This document shows, piece after piece, positions 56,797 to 64,000 of a stretch of 64,000 bases of DNA. A program made the translations under genes and the position numbers. The first letter of the stretch is position 1. The number at the start of each line of letters is the position of its first letter. Origin of the DNA: Branchiostoma floridae (taxonomy: Eukaryota; Chordata; Leptocardii; Amphioxiformes; Branchiostomatidae); NCBI RefSeq assembly GCF_000003815.2, contig NC_049986.1:2042696-2106695 (forward strand), in the 5' to 3' direction. Below the pieces are notes generated by a model that was given only the letters and a program-made list of their open reading frames with translations, was not told the DNA's origin and searched no databases.

Positions 56797-57333
56797 TAAA
56801 GAGGTCCTAAACTCCAGAAGGTAGTGTTTTCCAATAGATAAGGTGGCAATAAATTCATAATCAGCAACATTTTTGCAGAAATTCACTTGTGGTGAACTAC
56901 GCGAGGTGTGTTTGTAAAAATAACTAAACATATGCAGACCATACCCATGCCTATACGTAAAGACACGTTCTTTATCGTAAATATTTTCGGCATAAATGAG
57001 GGGCAATGTGCACACCAAGACGGTCAACTGTTTATAAGATATCAAACAGCACAAACCAAGACGAGTTTTGATAAACGCCCCTCAAATTGGTCTTGTAAAC
57101 GAACTTTTGTCAGGCCATGTCAGACACATTGCAATCAGCCATAGGCTGAGCTTTTTTAATGGAATTAAAGAGTACTTGAGGGGTTTAGCACAATTCTGAA
57201 TGATTTTGATGTGTGTGAGACTAGCTATAGTGGGTATTTTGTCGTATAATGTGAAGTAGCATGCATGTTTTACTTCCTAGAATTATCATCTATCGGAAAA
57301 GAACGCCCTCTTGTTGTGTTTAGGACTCCTTTA
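56797..57333. mobile_element. Possible ~535-bp MITE
   Basis: 'ttaaagaggtcctaaactcc' at the left resembles the complement of 'tgtttaggactcctttaa' at the right. The arms are short and imperfect and only a TTAA-like edge is shared. Confidence 0.4.
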
Positions 57334-57977
57334 ACTGCCCTGTTTATTACCAACACTACAGATCTTGATAGTATGTCTTTAGTACTTTATATCATAGTGA
57401 ATATAGGGTATAGAAGAACCGTTAGTCCGGAAATAGGCAGATGAACGTTTCTGGGAGAAGTTTTGCAATGTCCATTCATCTGTTGATTTCATCGTCCCAA
57501 GAATCATCTGGAAGGCGCAAACAATGTCAGACACGTCAGCAAAAAGAGTAAACAACCTCAATATTAATATTCATTCAGCCAGCTTCAGACAATCAACACA
57601 ACCAATTTGTAAACACCACAGTAATTAAAATGCTTATTCCACACTATAAGGAAACTGTTACTGAAGCACGTTTTATACAAGTACCAGAATGTTTTGAATC
57701 ATTCCAAAATCTCCTACTTCTAGGCCACACTCATTCAAATGCTTTGTCCGCTGACGTTGTAAAGTGATAAATATTACAAAAGGTAAACAAGAAATAAATT
57801 TCCGAGAGAACAATTTTAGCAACAATTACTCTCCTGTATAAATGAAGACATTTAAACTCTCATTTCATAATGATTTTCCAGTTGAGATCTATTTTAATGT
57901 TGACATCAAATTGCAAGATATTGACTAGGTAAGGTTTTACAAAAGACCTTCTTGTTCCGTTTAGGTGACAAAACACC

Positions 57978-60209
57978 ATGGGGAAAAAGCCGCGCCATGC
58001 ACTGATCTTTCTTCTCGTCCTCCTGAATGAGTCTAACATGTCAGAAGCTTTCTGTAGACGCTTCTCTGGCTGCTCACACACTCCTTCCGTATGCTGGAAC
58101 GACTTGGGTTACACAAGCATCCCTCAGGATATTCCATTCGCCATCTACTTATCTTTGGCAAATAACTGGATAACAAAGATCCAGCCCAATGCTTTTGTTA
58201 ATCTACGCATGCTAAAAAGGTTGGATCTGTTCTCCAACCATATAACGGATATTACGGCAAGTTCATTTGCAGGGCTAGGCTATCTAAAACAGTTGTGCTT
58301 GGCCCACAACAGGATAACAATAATTCAGGCAGGTGTATTTGCAAATCTAAGTCGACTAAAAGAGTTAAACATGGCCTATAACCAGATAACAAAGATTGAG
58401 CCTGGTGCATTTGCAGAGTTACGCAAGCTCACGACGTTGGACCTGACCTTCAATCAGATAACAATGATTCAGGCAGGTGCATTTGCAAATCTACCCCGGC
58501 TAAGAGTGTTGCGCGTGTCTGTAAATCAGATAACAAAGATTGAGCCTGGTGCATTTGCAAAGTTACCCAAGCTCACGAAGTTGGACCTGGCCTTCAATCA
58601 GATAACAATGATTCAAACAGGCACATTTGCAGACCTACCCAGCCTCGAATGGGTGTATCTGCACTCCAATCAGATAACAGAGATTCGGTCCTGTGCATTT
58701 GGAAATCTACCCCGGCTGCGAGAGGTTAAACTTAAAAACAACCAGATACTGAAAGGGTCGATCTGTAAAAAATCAACCATATCAACATTGTCTGTTGATA
58801 TCCAAACCTCCTCCCAGTCATCTTCACTGTCAACAGTGCCGGTGTCAACAGTGCCAGTGTCAACTGTGCCAGTGTCAACAGTGCCAGTGTCAACTTTGCC
58901 AGTGTCAACTTTGCCAGTGTCAACTGTGCCAGTGTCAACTGTACCAGCGTCAACTGTACCAGCGTCAACTGTGCCAGCGTCAACTGTGCCAGTGTCAACT
59001 GTGCCAGTGTCAACTTTGACAGTGTCAACTTTGCCAGTGTCAACTGTGCCAGCGTCAACTGTGCCAGTGTCAACTTTGCCAGTGTCAACTTCGCCAGTGT
59101 CAACTTTGCCAGTGTCAACTGTGCCAGTGTCAACTTTGCCAGTGTCAACTGTGCCAGCGTCAACAGTGCCAGTGTCGACTGTGCCAGTGTCGACTGTGCC
59201 AGTGTCGACTGTGCCAGCGTCAACTGTGCCAGCGTCAACTGTGCCAGTGTCAACTGTGCCAGTGTCAACATCTTCTTTATATGGCAGCACAGAAATCAAT
59301 GTCGGCCCAACTGCGCGCCCTGAAGGCTCAATATCTGCCACACAACCCCCTTTAGTTCATTCACAAAGTGCTAACAACTGTAACAAATACAATGGCACCT
59401 TCACCTCTGATTTAACTGCAGGTTCTGCAGGCAATACAAGCCAAGCTGGAGCAACACTATCTTCGCTTCTTGGAATTACTTCAGACAAACAAGAAACCAG
59501 CAGTTCCCATGATTTATCTCCAATTACACCCATTACTGTCATCATTGCCTCTACCTGTGGTTCAGTAGCTGGCATTATCCTGATTGGCACCATCATCCTC
59601 ACTATCTGGTGCAAGAGGAGGACAAGGCATCCTCCTTCAGGACTAAAGCCCAATGTTGTTAGTAGCAACACAAGCACAACAGTTTCTGTAACGACAAGTG
59701 AACGGAATGAAGATGACGACAACAATCATGATCAGACAGGGCAAGGCCAGTCTCAGGGCATCACAGAATCCAACATAAACACAACAGCTGCTGTAGTGGT
59801 CAGGGGACATGATCACCAGTATGAAAATCAGACAGGGCAGGGTCAGTCTCTGGCCTTCATTGAAACTAACACAAGCACCACAACTGACGTAGTGACCAGT
59901 GGTCATGATCAACAGCATGAATATATGTCCCTCCAACACAATCAGACAGGGCAGGGCCAGTCTCAGACCACCACTGAATCTTACACAAATATTACAGCTG
60001 ATGTAGTGACCAGTGGTCATAATCAACAGCATGAATATATGTCCCTCCAACACAATCAGACAGGGCAGGGTCAGTCTCAGGCCTTCATTGAAACTAACAC
60101 AAATATTACAGCTGATGTAGTGACCAGTGGCCATGATCAACAGCATGAATATATGTCCCTCCAACACAATCAGACAGGGCAGATTCAGTCAGTCTTGGGA
60201 CATCGCTGA
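57978..60209 (+). CDS. LRR transmembrane protein with pentapeptide stalk and YMSL tail repeats, 743 aa
   Basis: Single-exon coding region with an ATG in strong Kozak context (accATGG) just after an acceptor-like 'ccgtttag', so a 5' UTR intron is likely. Signal peptide (residues 1-~25, 'ALIFLLVLLNES'), a Cys-rich LRRNT-like cap (CRRFSGC...CW), eight 24-residue LRRs plus a partial ninth (~50-270; consensus NQITKIEPGAFA), no full LRRCT cap, then 29 pentapeptides of STVPV type (285-429) as a mucin-like stalk. A Ser/Thr-rich region follows, then one TM helix (~518-542, 'IILIGTIILTIWCKRR') and a cytoplasmic tail with ~38-residue repeats ending HEYMSLQHNQTGQ (Tyr at 649, 687, 725). LRR ectodomains bind proteins or microbial ligands. 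YMSL fits YxxL/YxxPhi motifs (endocytosis or phosphotyrosine signalling). It has no TIR, kinase or Ig domain. Probably a single-pass surface receptor; ligand unknown. Confidence 0.9.
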   Translation: MGKKPRHALIFLLVLLNESNMSEAFCRRFSGCSHTPSVCWNDLGYTSIPQDIPFAIYLSLANNWITKIQPNAFVNLRMLKRLDLFSNHITDITASSFAGLGYLKQLCLAHNRITIIQAGVFANLSRLKELNMAYNQITKIEPGAFAELRKLTTLDLTFNQITMIQAGAFANLPRLRVLRVSVNQITKIEPGAFAKLPKLTKLDLAFNQITMIQTGTFADLPSLEWVYLHSNQITEIRSCAFGNLPRLREVKLKNNQILKGSICKKSTISTLSVDIQTSSQSSSLSTVPVSTVPVSTVPVSTVPVSTLPVSTLPVSTVPVSTVPASTVPASTVPASTVPVSTVPVSTLTVSTLPVSTVPASTVPVSTLPVSTSPVSTLPVSTVPVSTLPVSTVPASTVPVSTVPVSTVPVSTVPASTVPASTVPVSTVPVSTSSLYGSTEINVGPTARPEGSISATQPPLVHSQSANNCNKYNGTFTSDLTAGSAGNTSQAGATLSSLLGITSDKQETSSSHDLSPITPITVIIASTCGSVAGIILIGTIILTIWCKRRTRHPPSGLKPNVVSSNTSTTVSVTTSERNEDDDNNHDQTGQGQSQGITESNINTTAAVVVRGHDHQYENQTGQGQSLAFIETNTSTTTDVVTSGHDQQHEYMSLQHNQTGQGQSQTTTESYTNITADVVTSGHNQQHEYMSLQHNQTGQGQSQAFIETNTNITADVVTSGHDQQHEYMSLQHNQTGQIQSVLGHR
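58380..58667 (+). repeat. Two-LRR (144-bp) duplication in the LRR gene
   Basis: LRRs alternate between 'NQITKIEPGAFA' and 'NQITMIQAGAFA/TGTFA' types, so repeats 4-5 and 6-7 form two 144-bp units with long stretches of near identity ('agataacaaagattgagcct', 'agataacaatgattca'). Confidence 0.85.
58830..59264 (+). repeat. 15-bp coding minisatellite (29 units)
   Basis: Unit 'tcaactgtgccagtg' encodes STVPV; variants give STLPV, STVPA, STSPV and one STLTV. The length is a multiple of 3, so copy-number changes keep the frame. The reverse strand is also open through the block, a result of the repetition. Confidence 0.97.
59730..60190 (+). repeat. ~114-bp repeats in the LRR protein's cytoplasmic tail
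   Basis: Four to five units marked by 'cagacagggcagggccagtc' and, in the last three, 'catgaatatatgtccctcca'. The last units differ at few positions, so this array is young. Confidence 0.93.
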
Positions 60210-61134
60210 ACCAACCCAGTTACCAGAAGGCCATGATCAGAAAGGCAGGGTTATCCTCAGGCCATCACTAACAGCTTTGTCGCTACAAATCTATCCTATT
60301 ACACAGGGCCGATTGCCTCACAGCTAAATTCCTGGACTAGTATTAGGTAATCACTGATTCCTTTTACGCCTGAAGAGTTTTTTTATGACACAGGGCCGAA
60401 TGTCTCACCGCTAAATTCTGTGTATAAAGTGGGTGTTAAAGCAGCACCACGGTTAAAAAACATTTCTACCTGAAGGAGTTGGTCATGCAACAGAAGGGCG
60501 AAAAGTTAAGAAAAAAATTAATATCTTGAACACTATTAGAGTACCATTCAAAGATTATAGCCCGAGCTTAAAAAATATCTGAAAAAAAAATGATACATGG
60601 ATTATAAAAAGACAACAAAGATCGCAGAAAACATTTTTAGTGTTAAATGTGTTCAATGTTTTAACGACTAACGGTGTTGCTTCCGTCTTACTTCTTTGGA
60701 CGCTTAACGGTCTTTCGCTTTAAGGCTCAATTGTCAAAAGGTCCAGGGAAACCTTTAGCAAAGGTCCAACTGAAACAATCAGAGATTATCAGACCTTTCT
60801 CAGTTCTTACTCTCCGCAAAGGGATGGATACTGGCCACACTGTTCCAATTTCTTGACAGTCTGAAATGTTGAAACAAATTGTAAAGCCAAAAACAAAGGG
60901 AGTAGGAAAGCCTTCATCTATTTATACATATGCCACCTTACGGCTTTTTCAAACAAAACTGTAACGGGTCACCAAAAAGGGGTAGGAGGATATTACTTTA
61001 TCCTCTCCCTGAACACGGGTGCAACATGTACAGAATTCTGATGTTTCCCCCAGGTTCTGTTTTCATATTGATCTTCTAGATCAGTATTTCTTATTTGAAA
61101 AAAAAAACAAAAAAACAGTCAAAATCACTCTACC
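60210..61134. other. 3' flank of the LRR gene
   Basis: 'acacagggccgattgcctca' + 'cagctaaattc' (60,300) is repeated as 'acacagggccgaatgtctca' + 'ccgctaaattc' (60,388), a small 3' UTR-scale duplication. No AATAAA was seen within 500 nt of the stop and no other gene. Confidence 0.5.
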
Positions 61135-61440
61135 CACCGGTACAATGGCCAAGTGGGTACAGTGTTAGCCTTGCATTCGGTAGGTCGTGAGTTCGATCCC
61201 AGGCCGAGTCATAACAAAGACTTTAAAATGATACATGCTGCTTTCTCTGCTTAGCACTCAGCACTAATGAGAAAGGGTATGGAAGTTAAACACACATCAC
61301 TTCCAGCGGACCAGCCGCATAGTGAAGTGGCTTGAACATGTGTGGCCCAAGGGCTACTCGAAATGGAGATGGGCGCCACCCCTAAGCATCTGCACAGATG
61401 TACGGGAAAGTTGAACTTTTAACTTATAACTTAACAAAAT
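61135..61440 (+). mobile_element. tRNA-derived SINE
   Basis: An A-box-like 'tggccaagtgggtac' is followed 40 nt later by B-box 'gtgagttcgatcccag', as in an RNA polymerase III internal promoter, then a non-tRNA body ('cgccacccctaagcatctgc') and a tail 'aacttttaacttataactta'. A different body from the 38-39 kb SINEs. Confidence 0.75.
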
Positions 61441-62365
61441 CAAACTTTAAATCGAATCCACTAATTTAGTTGAACAGCCGAGAAGCAAGCAGATGCCAAT
61501 GGTGACCAAAGCATTATATATAGTTTATAGTTCGTTAGTTGTGGAGACTTGTACTTTAAAACTATTGTTGTAGGATGTCAGGCAGATACTAAGTCGCTTT
61601 TTACACCATTAAAAGAATCGTAGACATAATTTACTCCGCTTCAAGTTGTAATTCTAATAGATTAGCAAAAAGGTTGGTGCAGTTTTTACGGTGCGTTAAA
61701 TATTTGTCAATTTGTGTTGACTACTAAATGTAGAATCGTATCATTTGTCCTGACTCCTATTTCTGTAATAGAAGTGTGCGTTTTGTTTGTATGGTATATT
61801 TGCACAATTTAAGTTTGCCCTTATTCTGTATTATTCATGATCTAAGTTTGTATTCCATTTATGTGTTATGAGTTCATTTTGACACGAACCCCACACAGCT
61901 AATTTTTAAAGAGACTACCACTGTACCCAACATTGATGAATAGAAAGAAGACACAGAAAATAACAAAAAGCATTTTTATTGTTGTGGTCGGCCTTGGTTG
62001 TGTTAACACCAAGTAAATGAGCAAGAATGACATAAATATGTTTGCAAAGTTGTTGTAAATGGTCAGACCAGGCAACATGCTTTTAATGATGCTATATGAC
62101 GCATATCGTTGTGCTACGTATACGGAGAAGACTGTCGTAAATTTTTATTAGAATTATATAGAAGGATGTATTTGTATGTTAACAACTTAATTCCATAATG
62201 ACAGTTTTTTTACATTACAACTGCATTAACCTATTAATTATTGTTCCTTTGTGCTATGTTGGTTCGACTCTATAGATGGCCGGGAACCACAAAACTCAAG
62301 ACAAAACATTGCTTTAATTAGGAAATGTAAGTGGTCAGGAGAGGTGAAAAATGACTAAACTTACC
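61441..62365. other. AT-rich interval, nothing recognised
   Basis: No gene, repeat or RNA was recognised on either strand. Confidence 0.45.
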
Positions 62366-62373
62366 GTGTGGTA

Positions 62374-62806
62374 TAGGGCTGGGTATCGGTACAGTGTACC
62401 GGTACAAAACCGGTTTTTCTTATTGGACCGGTCCAGAAAAACCGGACCTGAAAAAAGTAGGTGGACCGGATGTTGGACCTTTTAGAAAATTAACAGATTA
62501 TTTGATCAGGCATTCACACGTTTTTGCGCTTGCAGGTGGAAGAAAATAACAAGAGCGAAGCAGATTATAGTTTATAGTCATTTCTACCAAGTTTTACAGT
62601 CAATCGTACAGGTGCAGTTAGCGTTGTAGGATTTTAAAACGCCAGTGTGAGTCTAATACTCCACCAAACTGATTTCTTTATAGTAAAATGGACCATTGGT
62701 ATGATTCAGACTGAATCAGGTCCAGGTTCAGGTCCGGACCTGGACCTGATCCTCTGGACCTGAACCGGACCTGGACCTGACGTTTCTGTACCGGTACCCA
62801 CCCCTA
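62374..62806. mobile_element. hAT-type MITE, second copy
   Basis: Starts 'tagggctgggtatcggtac' and ends 'gtaccggtacccacccct', flanked by gtgtggta / gtgtggtg (7 of 8 match; 62,366-62,373 and 62,807-62,814). Its right half closely follows the right arm of the element at 11,356-12,023, and the left half is shorter and diverged ('ggaccggtccagaaaaacc'). Confidence 0.82.
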
Positions 62807-62814
62807 GTGTGGTG

Positions 62815-64000
62815 TATTGAACAAAAAATCCTTCAGTTTTGTTGTTTCATATTTTCTCTGGCCTTGGGTTTGAAACTTAGTAAAACTGGTTACAAGGAAG
62901 TGAGAATGAGAATACATAAAAAGTAAATAAAACGTATCAATTTTTTGTACTGCATGTACTTCTATGACTGCCAAATAAAATACACGTAAAAGTACAAATT
63001 GAAGAGTTTTCATTTTTCCTGTAAAAAAAACAGGTTTTGACATGTTTTCAGAACTGCACCGTTTTGAAAAAAAAAACAGACCTCTTTTTTTCGACCACTG
63101 TGAAGTGTCTTTATTGCACGTTAAACATTAAAAATTTCATTAATTTTGTAAAGAACTGCCTTTTGTTCTGACCGCTGAACTGTTGATGTCAGGAATACAA
63201 ACTTACAGAACCTACTGTCATATCACTATCTGTCATCTAACATGCTATAGTCGTGATATTTGAGTGGTAGATATTCCGTAGGGCAGAGAGTAAGTGTCGT
63301 ATGTCTGACCCCTAGCGTTTGTCTACTGCATCCCCTCCATGCTGAAGCAGACCAAAGTTGCTGCACTCTGGCTCATACTAACGACACCACTGGACAAAAT
63401 ACAATACATGATGTCATATAACAGAAAACATGTAAACGGGAACATCTGATGTACACGAAACATCGGTGGACGATTGAACCACGGCAAAAAAAGCAGCTAA
63501 CATTGGTAAAAATACTGATACGAAATACTGGTTGAAATGCAACATAAGTGAGTTTTGAAAACGTTTGGTTACAAGTAAGCTGAGTTATCGCAAGAATTTG
63601 AGTGATAGCTTTAGATGGAAGCAAGGGGAACCTTTAAGTAATTAGTACACAGTAAATCCGTCAGATAAGGATTTTTCAAACATTTCTGAATTAGATTTTA
63701 AAATGTCTAACACAGACATGTTCAAAAGTCTGTCCATGAGGCGTCCCTAGTTTGAAAATTAAGGCATTTTTTGCACTATTGGATTATATTTGGATTCCAT
63801 TCGAAGCTGTCAAATCCATAAAATTCATTTGCAGTTATGACCACATTTCCACGTTCACCTACCTAGCCACGTACACCTACGTAGCCACTTTCCAGTTGGG
63901 ACCCTCGAATCATGGAAGGAATTCGTATAAAGATGGAAATTTTGCGCCAGATTCGTCATTGTGACGCAGCAGTCAGCCTTCCTGGGAGGTTGAAGGACTC
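62815..64000. other. Right edge of the window, nothing recognised
   Basis: AT-rich. Near 63,855-63,890 'acctacctagccacgtacac' + 'ctacgtagccac' is a short imperfect repeat. No gene supported. Confidence 0.4.

Noticed and set aside
56797-57333. PiggyBac element
   Set aside because: Ends only loosely match and no clean TTAA duplication is seen; kept only as a weak MITE call.
58670-59341. Long minus-strand ORFs opposite the STVPV stalk
   Set aside because: Open in several frames only because the 15-bp unit lacks stops; the LRR protein explains the locus.

Overview
This is a fragment of a repeat-rich animal nuclear genome. Genes are split by GT-AG introns, coding DNA is sparse, and most of the window is transposon-derived sequence and tandem repeats. 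The gene types are an SLC22 transporter, orphan class A GPCRs with tandem-repeat tails, an LRR receptor-like protein, a C2H2 zinc-finger gene and CR1-like LINEs with 2A-like motifs. Together they suggest an invertebrate deuterostome, most likely a lancelet (Branchiostoma-like). The organism call is inference; no sequence here proves it. Two 100-N runs (11,646-11,745 and 40,295-40,394) are assembly gaps.

Layout. 1-9.3 kb: a ~120-126 bp satellite-like array with a CR1/L2-group LINE inserted in it on the minus strand, then four degenerate ~0.4-0.5 kb units and a duplicated CCAAT/TATA-like block. 9.3-13.9 kb: gene-poor, with a hAT-type palindromic MITE around a gap. 13.9-15.8 kb: a C2H2 zinc-finger pseudogene, itself split by a 5'-truncated LINE with a 13-bp target-site duplication. 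16-18.8 kb, 24.3-29.9 kb and 49-52.8 kb: copies of one dispersed repeat family carrying a long hairpin. The middle copy was interrupted by an almost perfect CR1-like element (24,955-28,999, ORF open). 20.1-23.7 kb: seven consecutive in-phase exons of an SLC22-type transporter lacking the 5' exons.

32.8-37.3 kb: a complete four-exon minus-strand GPCR of 670 aa, with signal peptide, N-glycosylated ectodomain, seven-helix core and a 16 x 14-aa repeat tail. 41.5-43 kb: a complete two-exon GPCR of 336 aa. 45.3-48.8 kb: two decayed GPCR fragments. One is broken by a LINE; the other is a paralogue of the repeat-tail receptor that has only one tail unit. Between them lie SINEs, MITEs and a moderately repeated ~200 bp family. 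53.7-54.2 kb: a small two-exon secreted protein with eight consecutive arginines followed by an acidic tail, which looks like a peptide precursor. 58-60.2 kb: a single-exon LRR transmembrane protein with 29 STVPV-type pentapeptides as a stalk and three cytoplasmic YMSL repeats. The last 4 kb hold a SINE and another hAT-type MITE.

The functional genes are signalling and surface proteins (receptors, transporter, secreted peptide). Nothing shows that they act in one pathway. The recurring theme is tandem repeat expansion inside coding tails and stalks, next to strong transposon traffic.
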